Shown here in pieces: positions 25,734-33,878 of a stretch of 64,000 nucleotides of DNA (the stretch's first letter is position 1; each line of letters opens with the position of its first letter). Position numbers and translations under genes: made by a program. The notes under the pieces were generated by a model. The model searched no databases. It saw only the letters and a list, made by a program, of their open reading frames with translations, and had not been told where the DNA came from. The stretch is taken from positions 1,488,001 to 1,552,000 of the forward strand of contig NZ_CP017603.1 in the NCBI RefSeq assembly GCF_001854185.1. The letters run 5' to 3'. Source of the stretch: Clostridium formicaceticum (GTDB lineage Bacteria; Bacillota; Clostridia; Peptostreptococcales; Natronincolaceae).

Positions 25734-26079
25734 TCAAACAAACGCTAGATTTCCTGGAAACCATGGAAGAAGGAATTGGCTATGTAAAGCAAAAACTAGG
25801 AGAAATTAACACGGAAGCAACGATGACAGTACTGACAGATCTCACTACTGCCTTTACAGAAATACAAAAAAACATCTCCAATGCTAAAAGAACTGCAAAA
25901 AAAGTCAGATAGCAGAAAGAGCTGGTAAACTAAAAAAAGCCTTTGATATCATGGTAAAGGAATATGAAAGTACAAATGGACAAAAAGCCTATGAAATTAT
26001 GCAGCTGACCCTAGAACCAGCCTTCAAGAACTGGAAGGAAGAACTGGAAAAAACGTTGAGACCCTACATTCTATCATAG
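25715..26079 (+). CDS. Small helical protein split by an A7 run, possible -1 frameshift gene
   Basis: In the start frame the gene gives 65 residues and stops at 25910-25912 (ends NAKRTAKKVR). A heptamer of seven A (25897-25903) lies just before the stop, in the phase A AAA AAA. A -1 slip there reads on as SQIAERAGKLKKAFD for another 58 or so codons to the TAG at 26077-26079, giving a product of about 121 residues rich in charged helices. The downstream part has no good start of its own. It is either a programmed frameshift or slippage gene, or one broken by a single-base change or sequencing error. The flanking sigma-28-like signals and the YjfB gene suggest a motility link. The family is not recognised. 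Confidence 0.55.
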
Positions 26080-26097
26080 GAGAAAGGAGATGATACT

Positions 26098-26295
26098 ATG
26101 GATATAGCAGCCTTATCAATGGGACTAAGTCAAATGAAAGTAACTCAGCAAGCCAGCATTTCCGTCATGAAAATGGCAATGGATGCAGGGCAAACCCAGA
26201 TGAATGATATGGTACAAATGGTACAGGAAAACACCAAGATGATGGAGCAATCTGTAAATCCTCATCTAGGGAAAAATCTAGATATTAGTCTGTAA
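26098..26295 (+). CDS. YjfB-like putative motility protein
   Basis: A 65-residue protein opening MDIAALSMGLSQMKVTQQAS, with a conserved-looking methionine-rich helix (VMKMAMDAGQTQMNDMVQMV) and ending NPHLGKNLDISL. It matches the small YjfB family of Firmicutes, often found with flagellar genes. AAAGGAG precedes the ATG. Its function is not established. It lies 18 bases after the split gene and is probably in the same transcript, which ends at the terminator at 26.4 kb. Confidence 0.75.
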   Translation: MDIAALSMGLSQMKVTQQASISVMKMAMDAGQTQMNDMVQMVQENTKMMEQSVNPHLGKNLDISL

Positions 26296-26401
26296 ATAAT
26301 AAAAAATGAGATGATGAGATGATGCAAGAAGAGCAGGTAAAACTATTAGATAGGGAAAGTACCCAGCTGTTCTAGGATTAAAGTTTAATAAAATGGCCGC
26401 T

Positions 26402-26426
26402 AAAGATCCTGAGAGGGGTCTTTTTT
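26402..26426 (+). terminator. Rho-independent terminator
   Basis: AAGATCC pairs with GGGGTCTT (one G-T pair) around a short loop, followed directly by six T. It ends the small motility-gene transcript. Confidence 0.75.
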
Positions 26427-26535
26427 CTGCTGCTTTTTACACAAACTTTATTGCTAGAAACAGTTCAAAACCTATACTTATCGTAAAATATAAGTATAGC
26501 AAAAAGAAAGTGTTAAAAGCGGATAAAGATATTAT

Positions 26536-26562
26536 TAAGGAAAACAAGCAAAAAGCCGATAA
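26536..26562 (+). promoter_or_regulatory. Sigma-28-like promoter
   Basis: TAAG at 26536-26539, a 15-base gap, then a perfect GCCGATAA at 26555-26562. This is the motility sigma factor consensus with one mismatch in the -35 part. It would start transcription near 26570, about 170 bases before the gene at 26,743. Confidence 0.65.
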
Positions 26563-26742
26563 TATTTATAGAACATGCTATCCTGAATAAGAAGCTACAG
26601 TGACAACAACTCAAAAGTGATTGATATTTAGTCTGATGAAGAACCTTCAGTGGGCAATGAATGCTGCTAAGCTGTAGTGATAAAAAACTTTTTAAGGTAG
26701 GATGGAAAAAATAAATCTATTGACTTTAAGGGGGAGATTTTG

Positions 26743-27312
26743 ATGAGAATCAACAGTGTACCCGACAAAAATTATTTTTCTAACAGACAAATAACAACGA
26801 AAGAGGAGAAACAAAAAAATATTCCTTCAAAGGATAAAGAACTAAAGGATGAATACATACCAACCCAGAAGGAAGAAAAGACTGGGATCTATAAAAAACC
26901 TATGCATAAAGTAGATATGGATACCATCCAAAAACTAAAAGAAGAAAGTGAAAGAACCTATAGCCATTTAAAAGAAATGGTAAGACAGCTGCTGGAAAGA
27001 CAGGGTTTAACCTTCAAGGATCTTGTTGGACTAGAATCAGAGATTAAGGTTGATGAAGAAACTCGTCTAGAAGCACAGGCTATGATTGCTGAAGGAGGGC
27101 CATTAAGCCCTGAGGGTGTTAGCGACAATATTATAGCCTTTGCCAAAGCCATTTCAGGTGGTGACAAAGAGAAAATTGATCTGTTAAGATCTGCCATCGA
27201 AGAAGGTTTTAAGCAAGCAGCAAATATATTGGGAGGAGAACTGCCAGAGGTTTGTCAAAAAACCTATGACTTAACGATGGAAAAATTAGATGCATGGAAG
27301 GCGGAGGAATAA
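26743..27312 (+). CDS. Hypothetical protein, probably motility-associated
   Basis: A protein of 189 residues from the ATG at 26743 behind AAGGGGGAG; a TTG one codon earlier is less likely. The first 60 residues are charged and probably disordered. The second half is helical and contains EEGFKQAANILGGELPEVCQKTYDLTMEKLDAW. A similar tail (from memory) is seen in unnamed proteins of flagellated Clostridia and Bacilli. The sigma-28-like promoter upstream supports a motility role. No enzyme motif, signal peptide or membrane segment is seen. Confidence 0.7.
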   Translation: MRINSVPDKNYFSNRQITTKEEKQKNIPSKDKELKDEYIPTQKEEKTGIYKKPMHKVDMDTIQKLKEESERTYSHLKEMVRQLLERQGLTFKDLVGLESEIKVDEETRLEAQAMIAEGGPLSPEGVSDNIIAFAKAISGGDKEKIDLLRSAIEEGFKQAANILGGELPEVCQKTYDLTMEKLDAWKAEE

Positions 27313-27435
27313 TTAAAGCATAATCACAATATTATTGGTTACGGGTCGTTCTCTTCCATCTGATGGCTTATTTAAAAGGAGATCTTTAAAATACATAGCG
27401 CTAGATCCTCATTAAGGTACCTGAAAGAAGAAAAA

Positions 27436-27462
27436 TCATCTTCTAGCTTTGGTAGAAGATGA
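27436..27462. terminator. Hairpin downstream of the hypothetical gene
   Basis: TCATCTTCTA and TAGAAGATGA are perfect 10-bp arms with a 7-base loop. No T-tract follows. It is probably an mRNA 3' structure ahead of the stronger terminator at 27.5 kb. Confidence 0.5.
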
Positions 27463-27500
27463 CGTGGATAGGGAAAAAACTAGATATTCGGTTGTAATGC

Positions 27501-27556
27501 AAGAACTTAAAACCCCCCATGTTACTTTGATAACATGGGGGGTTTTTAAGTTCTTT
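27501..27556. terminator. Bidirectional terminator between convergent genes
   Basis: A 24-bp nearly perfect inverted repeat with core CCCCCCATGTTA and TAACATGGGGGG, a single bulged base and a 6-base loop. A-runs and T-runs flank it, so it works for the plus-strand gene at 26.7 kb and the minus-strand gene at 27.6 kb. Confidence 0.9.
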
Positions 27557-27559
27557 ATC

Positions 27560-28744
27560 TTACTGATAAATTTCTATGGTATTTGTTGCATCCTGCCATA
27601 TAACATAAAAACCGTAGTTTTCTAAATCTTTGATAGCTAATAAATCTTCACTAGCCGCTATCTCTAGGTCTAGCAGTTTAGAGGCATCTGCCATAGTGAT
27701 ATGGGCTCTTTTATTTACTAAATGTAATTGAAGTTTTCCTGCTTCTACTTCTTCTGCCAGTTTTACATAATCTCCCTCAAGACCGATAACGGCTTTTAAT
27801 TCCATATTAGAAGTTTCAGCAGAAGTTTGAGTAAGGCCCCCTGTTAGTAGATGAGTAAGTTCTTCTTCTGTAATCGTCATCACTGATGTTGGTAGTTGAA
27901 TATTAGAAGAAGTGAGTCTTTTAGAAGTAGAAGTACTTTCCATATCTACTTGACCCATAGGGGTTTTTATCGCTAAGGTTGCTTTTTCATTATAGGCATC
28001 ATCTTCAAATGTGCTTACTTGATGATAGAAGCTTCCTTGAATAAATGCCTTTGCCATTTCCTTATGGGGTGCTAGGAAGGTATTGTAGCTTTGTAAAACC
28101 TCTTGTTTTTCTTCTTCTGTTAGTGTGGCTTCAGGTGGCATAAAACCAGCAGGCAATTGATCTATATTGGTGATGACGTATTGGATATAGGCATCCAAAA
28201 GGTCGATAAGTTCATCAGATTCTAATGTTAAGGTATAGACATTACCCTCCTGTGTCATACCTAAATCAATACCTAAGTCCATTTCTTCAATGAATGCGAT
28301 CATATCCTTTAGTATATTAGCATTCATATCCATGTTGTTTTGATTACTTTGTAACATGACATACGCTTCTGGTATATCCAGCGCTTCTTCTTTCCCCATT
28401 GCCGCTAGAAGAGCAAGCATAGCTTCTCTATTGATATAAAGATTTGAACCTTGTGTATAAGCTTTAATTGTTGGAATATGTTGCAAGCCTGCTACATCTT
28501 CAATATGCATTTCAGTATAAGAGATAAAATCCTTTAGATTTGTTTCTGAATACATATGTACCTTATATTGCTGGTCTAAGTCAGGAGGAACTACTACTGT
28601 AAGATTTAATGTTACATCTCCCTCCATAGCGTCCCATTCATACATTGTTTTTAGCTCTTCCCAGTAGGATGCTTCTGCTGGGGCAAATCCAACCATGGTT
28701 AACATGGAAGCTACTAGTAGCATAACAACCAGTACTTTTTTCAT
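27560..28744 (-). CDS. Secreted protein of unknown function with stalk-like C-terminus
   Basis: A 394-residue protein with a clear signal peptide (KKVLVVMLLVASMLTMVGF, cleavage likely after APAEA). The mature part has lipoprotein-carrier-like alternating strands and segments such as GSFYHQVSTFEDDAYNEKATL. The last 50 residues, ending YGFYVIWQDATNTIEIYQ, resemble the degenerate beta repeats (copper amine oxidase-like or stalk domains) common in exported clostridial proteins. No cysteine lipobox is seen. It stands alone between terminators. A cell-surface role is likely, but no specific function can be given. Confidence 0.7.
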   Translation of the reverse strand: MKKVLVVMLLVASMLTMVGFAPAEASYWEELKTMYEWDAMEGDVTLNLTVVVPPDLDQQYKVHMYSETNLKDFISYTEMHIEDVAGLQHIPTIKAYTQGSNLYINREAMLALLAAMGKEEALDIPEAYVMLQSNQNNMDMNANILKDMIAFIEEMDLGIDLGMTQEGNVYTLTLESDELIDLLDAYIQYVITNIDQLPAGFMPPEATLTEEEKQEVLQSYNTFLAPHKEMAKAFIQGSFYHQVSTFEDDAYNEKATLAIKTPMGQVDMESTSTSKRLTSSNIQLPTSVMTITEEELTHLLTGGLTQTSAETSNMELKAVIGLEGDYVKLAEEVEAGKLQLHLVNKRAHITMADASKLLDLEIAASEDLLAIKDLENYGFYVIWQDATNTIEIYQ

Positions 28745-28941
28745 TTCCTATGCACTCCCTTTCAAGATTTTTTATGAAGAATTTAACACTTATTCCTATA
28801 TTTTACCATAGAAATGCCTTTTTTTCAAATATTTATGGCAAACTCAGAGGTTTTATCTATTGGCTCATGACTTCATTAAAATAATATGATAATATAGAAT
28901 AAAATTCATTAAAATGAGAGCAAAATCATTGGAGGCATAGG

Positions 28942-29772
28942 ATGAAAATTAATTTCGAGGGCAAGAATAAAAAGCTTTTGGTGATTGTACCTATGATTTT
29001 GATTATTGGACAATCCTTTGTAAGTAGCATTTCTTTAAAACTTCTATTAAACACAACCGCAGTACAAATTATTTTTGCGGGGATTTTTATATCTGTGTTC
29101 ATTAGTTTTTCTATGACGACGTTAGCAGATACATTGAAAATCACGAAAGAAAGCTTTATAGAAGAAATCAATTATGCTGAGGATATCTATAAAATCCACA
29201 GTCTTGCTGTGAAGGTAAAAAAGGATGGTTTGTTATCTATACAATCTGACATCGCTGTAGAAGAGGATGTTTTTATAAGAGATGGCATGATTTTGTTAAA
29301 TGATTATAAAAAGCCAGAGGTCATTCGGGATATTTTAGAAAAGGATATTGAATCAAGGGAGATAAACTTGCTTAAAGCCTATCATGTTTTCAAAATGATT
29401 TCCCATGTTGCACCTTCTTTGGGTCTTATAGGAACACTGGTGGGATTGATAGGGTTATTGGCCAACATGCATCAGCCCTATGAGATCATGAATAATATGG
29501 CAGCGGCTTTAGTAAGTACACTGTACGGTAGTTTGATCGCTAACTTTATCGCTGTTCCCATTATGGTAAGAATTAAGGAATATATTGATAAAATTGTTTT
29601 AAGGTATGCTATGATTATGGAGGGCATGCTGCTGATTGCTCAAAATGATTCAGCAAGAAACGTGTTTGATAAGATGAACGTTATGCTAAAGGAAGAGCAT
29701 CGTCTAGAATATCCTGGTAAGAGGGTAAATGAAAGGAACTATCAGCTCCATGAGTTCAAAATACAAGAATAA
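28942..29772 (+). CDS. motA: Flagellar stator protein MotA family
   Basis: A 276-residue protein with two N-terminal and two later hydrophobic segments and a large cytoplasmic loop between them. The third segment, HVAPSLGLIGTLVGLIGLL, is typical of MotA/TolQ/ExbB proteins, and the fourth contains AALVSTLYGSLIAN. With MotB it forms the ion channel that drives rotation. GGAGG precedes the ATG. It overlaps motB by 44 bases. No sigma-28 box is evident upstream; an 11-bp direct repeat (TTCATTAAAAT at 28872 and 28905) flanks the likely promoter area. It could be a second, alternative stator. Confidence 0.85.
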   Translation: MKINFEGKNKKLLVIVPMILIIGQSFVSSISLKLLLNTTAVQIIFAGIFISVFISFSMTTLADTLKITKESFIEEINYAEDIYKIHSLAVKVKKDGLLSIQSDIAVEEDVFIRDGMILLNDYKKPEVIRDILEKDIESREINLLKAYHVFKMISHVAPSLGLIGTLVGLIGLLANMHQPYEIMNNMAAALVSTLYGSLIANFIAVPIMVRIKEYIDKIVLRYAMIMEGMLLIAQNDSARNVFDKMNVMLKEEHRLEYPGKRVNERNYQLHEFKIQE

Positions 29773-30475
29773 AAAACCAGAAATAGAGTTTTCAAACAAC
29801 TGGATTATTACCTATAGTGATATGATCACCATTGTTTTATGCTTTTTTATTATATTTTTTATCTTTACGGCGGAGGAAACCAGTTTGTTACATGATATAA
29901 AAGCTGCCCTTTCTTCAGAGGTAGAGGATTTAAGTAGTCAAGTGGATGAGCTTAGTAAAGAAAATGAAGTATTAAAAAATCAAAACCTTTCTTTGGCTGC
30001 TTTGCTCTTTGGCTTAGAGGATATAGAAGTAGATATTCAACAATCCCAGGAAGAGTTTATTGCCTATTTAAGAGAACAAGACCTTTTGGATCAAGTCAAT
30101 ATTATACAAAACGATACGGGACTTCTGATTCGATTTAAAGATGGTATTCTGTTTCCAAGCGGACGAGCAGATCTATCGGAGGAGGGACATATCGTATTAA
30201 ATCATATTGGAGAGAGATTACAAAAAATCGACAATAAAATTATTGTAGCAGGTTATACAGACAATCTTCCTATAAATACGTCTGTATACCCATCAAATTG
30301 GGAGCTGTCAGTGGCTAGAGCCATTAATGTAGCCAAAGTTTTAATCGAAGAAAAGTCAGTGGCGGAGGAACGAATTTCTGTGAGTGGCTTTGGAGAAAAT
30401 CATCCTATTGCCTCCAATGCTACAGCAGAAGGACGAGCCAGCAATCGAAGAATTGAAATTACGATTCTTCATTAA
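29729..30475 (+). CDS. motB: Flagellar stator protein MotB family
   Basis: A protein of up to 248 residues. The single membrane helix WIITYSDMITIVLCFFIIFF contains the ion-binding aspartate after YS. A coiled-coil stretch follows, then an OmpA-like peptidoglycan-binding domain (LSVARAINVAKVLIEE, SGFGENHPIASN, RASNRRIEI). It anchors the stator to the wall. The start may be 29729 or the ATG at 29750; neither has ideal ribosome-site spacing, and both lie inside motA, which implies coupling. Confidence 0.87.
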   Translation: MKGTISSMSSKYKNKKPEIEFSNNWIITYSDMITIVLCFFIIFFIFTAEETSLLHDIKAALSSEVEDLSSQVDELSKENEVLKNQNLSLAALLFGLEDIEVDIQQSQEEFIAYLREQDLLDQVNIIQNDTGLLIRFKDGILFPSGRADLSEEGHIVLNHIGERLQKIDNKIIVAGYTDNLPINTSVYPSNWELSVARAINVAKVLIEEKSVAEERISVSGFGENHPIASNATAEGRASNRRIEITILH

Positions 30476-30524
30476 ATCATTGCGCCAGCTAAGCAAATAA
30501 CAATAAAAGGGGACATAATAAAGT

Positions 30525-31466
30525 ATGGTTATTTTTACTGCAATACAAAGTATTCTTAGTATTATTATTTTGATTCTAATCGGTTATATTTTAACCAAAA
30601 TAGGATGGTTTGATGAAAGCACATCTAAGCTTTTTTCTAGAATGGTTACAACCATCTCTCTCCCAGCACTAATGATTTATAACTTTACCACTTCTTTTAC
30701 TAAAGGGATGCTTCTAGATTCAGCAATTGGATTGCTGATTCCTTTTTTATCAATATTTATATGCTTCTTAATCAGTGTTGTTTTTTCTCATTTCTTTGTT
30801 CAACCCAATAGGCGTGGAACCTTTGAGACAATGTTTACCGTATCCAATACAGTGTTTATAGGTATTCCTGTAAATATTGCCTTGTTTGGAGAAATCAGTG
30901 TTCCTTATGCTTTATTATATTTTGTAGCAAATACACTTTTTTTCTGGACCATCGGTATCATGAAAATTAGCCATGATGGTGGAGAGGGAAAGAAGAAAAT
31001 ATTTTCTAAGGAGACTGCAAAGTCTATCTTATCACCCCCCTGTATGGGCTTTTTTGTTGGGGTGCTTCTTGTGCTTTTGGAAATCAGATTGCCTAGCTTC
31101 ATCGTGGATACCAGCAGATATTTAGGGAATTTAACAACCCCTCTATCTCTGCTTTTCATTGGCATGACTTTTCATTCTATTGATATCAGGAAGCTTTCCT
31201 TTAGCATAGACCAATTACTTTTGTTTTTGGGTAGATTTTTGATCGCTCCTCTTGTGGTCTATCTTTTAGCGATTTTCTTTCCAATTCCTCCGCTAATGTT
31301 CAAGGTGTTTATTATTCAATCTGCTATGCCTGTGATGGCACAGGTAGCGATTGTTTCTAAAGCCTATGGGGGAGATTATGAATATGCTACCCTTATGGTT
31401 ACTTTTACAACCCTAGCCAGTGCCTTAATCATTCCTTTATATATGGTGTTATTGAGTAGAATTTAG
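30525..31466 (+). CDS. AEC family (auxin efflux carrier-like) transporter
   Basis: A 313-residue, very hydrophobic protein with about ten membrane segments. The N-terminal GYILTKIGWFDESTSKLFSR and the mid-protein NTVFIGIPVNIALFGE, with the C-terminal AMPVMAQVAIVSKAYGGD, are typical of AEC-family carriers, which export or import small organic acids such as malate. AAAAGGGG precedes the ATG at 30525. The neighbours are unrelated, so the substrate is unknown. Confidence 0.85.
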   Translation: MVIFTAIQSILSIIILILIGYILTKIGWFDESTSKLFSRMVTTISLPALMIYNFTTSFTKGMLLDSAIGLLIPFLSIFICFLISVVFSHFFVQPNRRGTFETMFTVSNTVFIGIPVNIALFGEISVPYALLYFVANTLFFWTIGIMKISHDGGEGKKKIFSKETAKSILSPPCMGFFVGVLLVLLEIRLPSFIVDTSRYLGNLTTPLSLLFIGMTFHSIDIRKLSFSIDQLLLFLGRFLIAPLVVYLLAIFFPIPPLMFKVFIIQSAMPVMAQVAIVSKAYGGDYEYATLMVTFTTLASALIIPLYMVLLSRI

Positions 31467-31470
31467 TAGG

Positions 31471-31497
31471 ACAGGGGCGGTGTTTCGCCCCTGTTTT
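31471..31497. terminator. Terminator between AEC transporter and the oxidoreductase
   Basis: ACAGGGGCG and CGCCCCTGT form a 9-bp GC-rich stem with a 6-base loop, followed by TTTTC. It lies between convergent genes. Confidence 0.85.
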
Positions 31498-31503
31498 CAT
31501 CCT

Positions 31504-32709
31504 TTACTGGAGGAGATCTTTGAGAATCTCCTGATGATTTTTACCTGTCTTCAAGGCTTCTGCAATAGAAATTTTATTGTTGACTGCCTTTTTTACCTTC
31601 GGTATCTTTGCCATATCATTGATGACTACACCACCAGTAATGATACCATCAGTGACATAGAACTTATAGTGGACCTCTGCATCTCTATCTGCTATCGTAT
31701 CTGTGAAGTTTTGTACATTTCCTATAGAAAAGACCGACAATCCTCCAATGTTTAGCAATGTACTCAATTGACTGGGATGATAGGTTTTTGTACCACCTGT
31801 CATATTTTCTCCAGCTACCTTTCCTTGATCAGCGGCGGTATTCCATAAACCCAAAACGTTGCCATCTATTTCTGCTACGTCTCCTGCAGCAAAAACATTT
31901 TCTAGGTTGGTTTTCATATGGGGGTCTACGTGAATACCTTTATCTGCTTTGATGGTGAGACCTTTTATGAGGTCTAAGTTGGGGCGAATGCCGGCTGAAA
32001 ATAATACAGCATCTGTTTGTAGCTCTTGACCACCTTTTAGTGCCAATCCTGTGACCTTTTCTTCTCCTAAGATTTTTTCAGCGGCTGTATTTGTATAGAT
32101 ATTTAATCCTTTTTCCTCTAATTTTTTAGTAAATTCTTTTGAAATATTTTCATCTAACTGTCTTGGCAGTAGATAAGGGAAAAACTCTAGAACATTTACG
32201 CTTTTGCCTAGTTCTTTGATGGCCCAAGCTGCTTCTAGCCCCAATAATCCCCCTCCGATGACGGTAACGGTATTACAGTCTTTTAAGTAATCTTGAAGGT
32301 TTTTTAAATCCTCTAGCGTCCTGAGAGCAAAGACCCCCGCTAGCTCCCTTCCAGCGATGGGAGGGACAAAAGGACTACTGCCGGTAGCAATTAACAATTG
32401 CTCATAAAATACCTTCTTGCCACTGGATAACTGAAGCTCTTTTTTCTGGGGATCAAGTCCATCTACAGTTACACCTAGCTCTACATGCACTTGATTCTCA
32501 TCATACCATTGCTTTTTACTAACGAGTAGCTCCTCATCTTGAAAATTTTTACTAATAAAGTGTGATAGTTTGACGCGATAATAAGTTAAATATTTTTCAC
32601 AACTGATGATTTTTATACTTCCCTGAGCATCAAGTTTTCGAATGGTTTGGGCGGCAGATAAGCCAGCAATGCCATTGCCAATAACAACGTACTTGATTGT
32701 TTCCTGCAT
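31504..32709 (-). CDS. NAD(P)/FAD-dependent oxidoreductase, rubredoxin reductase-like
   Basis: A 401-residue two-dinucleotide-fold flavoprotein. The FAD motif VVIGNGIAGLSAAQTIR is at the N-terminus, the NAD motif VIGGGLLGLEAAWAI lies mid-protein, and FAAGDVAEI closes the FAD site. The overall form matches NADH:rubredoxin oxidoreductase of clostridia and the first domains of NirB, here without extra iron-sulfur parts. A likely role is oxygen or peroxide detoxification via rubredoxin. The gene has an upstream 19-base sequence shared with the polyphosphate operon. Confidence 0.8.
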   Translation of the reverse strand: MQETIKYVVIGNGIAGLSAAQTIRKLDAQGSIKIISCEKYLTYYRVKLSHFISKNFQDEELLVSKKQWYDENQVHVELGVTVDGLDPQKKELQLSSGKKVFYEQLLIATGSSPFVPPIAGRELAGVFALRTLEDLKNLQDYLKDCNTVTVIGGGLLGLEAAWAIKELGKSVNVLEFFPYLLPRQLDENISKEFTKKLEEKGLNIYTNTAAEKILGEEKVTGLALKGGQELQTDAVLFSAGIRPNLDLIKGLTIKADKGIHVDPHMKTNLENVFAAGDVAEIDGNVLGLWNTAADQGKVAGENMTGGTKTYHPSQLSTLLNIGGLSVFSIGNVQNFTDTIADRDAEVHYKFYVTDGIITGGVVINDMAKIPKVKKAVNNKISIAEALKTGKNHQEILKDLLQ

Positions 32710-32761
32710 TTGATAAAAGCCTCCTTCTTATTTGAGCATGATCATTGGATAAACCTATGCT

Positions 32762-32780
32762 CTTAGTATATTAAAATTTA
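32762..32780 (-). promoter_or_regulatory. 19-base element shared with the polyphosphate operon (copy 1)
   Basis: CTTAGTATATTAAAATTTA (plus strand) is identical to 39221-39239. Both lie upstream of minus-strand genes. Read on the minus strand it holds TATACT, a possible -10 box. It could be a shared promoter or regulator site. Confidence 0.45.
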
Positions 32781-32873
32781 TAGCACTATATTTATATACA
32801 CTTTTTTTACCCATTTGATTTATATTAAAATCATAAAACAGGGAATTATTTCAAGTTGAGTAAATAGCCTCCA

Positions 32874-32902
32874 TTGACAAATACAGGTTTCCTACCTACA
32901 AT
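32874..32902 (+). promoter_or_regulatory. Strong sigma-A promoter
   Basis: TTGACA at 32874-32879, a 17-base gap and TACAAT at 32897-32902. It points to a transcript starting near 32909, about 280 bases before the AhpD-like gene, so the region between is a long leader or a small gene. Confidence 0.75.
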
Positions 32903-32929
32903 GAGATGAGAAAGGGGGAATCGGATATT

Positions 32930-33058
32930 TCATCCCCCAGTAAATCCTACAGCGGTGGTTGCGTTAGTGGAGGAAGCTCCTGTCTTACCACAGGATATAG
33001 AAGATTTCGTTTTAGAAAGGGTTCCTTATCAATATTGGTGGCTAAGAAAAGGTTGATA
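32930..33058 (+). other. Cryptic frame of 42 codons in the AhpD-like gene leader
   Basis: One frame of the leader reads as protein-like sequence (NPTAVVALVEEAPVLPQDI, then FVLERVPYQYWWLRKG) and then stops. It has no ATG, GTG or TTG in a good context; an AUA codon six bases after AAAGGGGG is the only candidate. It may be a gene remnant, a leader peptide with a rare start, or chance. Confidence 0.3.
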
Positions 33059-33131
33059 GAAAAAAATAGTGAGAAAAAAGCAGTGATATATGCCTAAGCC
33101 ATATATTTTCTTCATATTGAACTTCTAATCC

Positions 33132-33165
33132 ATAGTTGGTATACTGAAAGAGTAGTACCAACTAT
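33132..33165. promoter_or_regulatory. Inverted repeat upstream of the AhpD-like gene
   Basis: ATAGTTGGTA and TACCAACTAT are perfect 10-bp arms with a 14-base loop, followed by TTTTC and then the ribosome site AAAGGAG. It may be an operator or an RNA switch, or a weak terminator in the leader. Confidence 0.5.
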
Positions 33166-33187
33166 TTTCTTATAAAGGAGTGTTCTT

Positions 33188-33550
33188 ATGTCAAGAGGTC
33201 CAAGAGAAATATTCAATGAATTTGCGCAGGGACTACAAGAGGTGCAGACAACCAACAAAGCCCAAGTGGAAGCTTTTATGAAGTTAAACGCAGCAGCCTA
33301 CAAGACCGATGTGATGGATTTAAAAACAAAGGAATTAATCAGTGTAGCAATCGGTGCCTATAATCGTTGCGAGTATTGCATCGTGTATCATGTGTATAAG
33401 GCACTAGAGGCTGGAGCAACTCGTGAAGAAATTATGGAGGCGGCGATGGTAGCGGTTGCCTTTGGAGCAGGGCCTTCTATGGCTTATTCTGTAACACTAT
33501 TAAAACAATCTATTGATGAATTTGAAAAGGACTTCTTAGCAAAAGCTTAA
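33188..33550 (+). CDS. Carboxymuconolactone decarboxylase/AhpD-like protein
   Basis: A 120-residue helical protein with the AhpD core motif YNRCEYCIVYHVYKAL: a CxxC pair followed three residues later by His. Proteins of this type have thiol-based peroxidase or reductase activity. The start ATG follows AAAGGAG. Together with the nearby flavoprotein and tautomerase it could take part in oxidative or electrophile defence. The long leader suggests its expression is regulated. Confidence 0.85.
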   Translation: MSRGPREIFNEFAQGLQEVQTTNKAQVEAFMKLNAAAYKTDVMDLKTKELISVAIGAYNRCEYCIVYHVYKALEAGATREEIMEAAMVAVAFGAGPSMAYSVTLLKQSIDEFEKDFLAKA

Positions 33551-33639
33551 AGATATTACATAATGCATAGATCATAGGATTTTGGAAACCATAAGTTTGC
33601 AATCATTTTAATGAAATCTTGAAATGCAGGAGGTAAGTC

Positions 33640-33831
33640 ATGCCATACATTAGTTTTGACGGTCCTAAACTAACCAAGGAACAAAAGGAAAAATTAGTAA
33701 AAAAACTGACAGAGGCTTCTACCAGTGTGCTAAGTATGCCTAAAGAAGCTTTTACTGTAGTGATTAAGGAAAACGATTTAGAAAACATTGGGGTAGCTGG
33801 AGAACTGTTAGCGAATAAATATAAAAAGTAA
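33640..33831 (+). CDS. 4-oxalocrotonate tautomerase family protein
   Basis: A 63-residue protein, the normal size of this family. The catalytic Pro is residue 2 of the translated gene (MPYISFDGP) and becomes the N-terminus after methionine removal. Arginine residues usual at position 11 or so are replaced (LTKEQKEKL), so its natural substrate may differ. GGAGG precedes the ATG. A terminator follows at once. Confidence 0.82.
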   Translation: MPYISFDGPKLTKEQKEKLVKKLTEASTSVLSMPKEAFTVVIKENDLENIGVAGELLANKYKK

Positions 33832-33837
33832 TTTCAT

Positions 33838-33878
33838 AAAACCAACCATCCTTCATTAGAGGATGGTTGGTTCTTTTA
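33838..33878. terminator. Bidirectional terminator between tautomerase and ppx genes
   Basis: AACCAACCATCC and GGATGGTTGGTT form a 12-bp stem with a 9-base loop; CTTTT follows on plus and TTTT on minus. It serves both converging transcripts. Confidence 0.88.

Noticed and set aside
26393-26590. A 65-codon frame starting with ATG between the YjfB gene and the unnamed gene
   Set aside because: It has no ribosome site, begins nine bases before a rho-independent terminator, runs through it and then through a sigma-28 promoter. It is best read as non-coding.
32906-33097. A 63-codon ATG frame rich in Ser, Gly and Arg
   Set aside because: The ATG lies at or before the predicted transcript start, and another frame of the same stretch looks more protein-like. 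No family is recognised.
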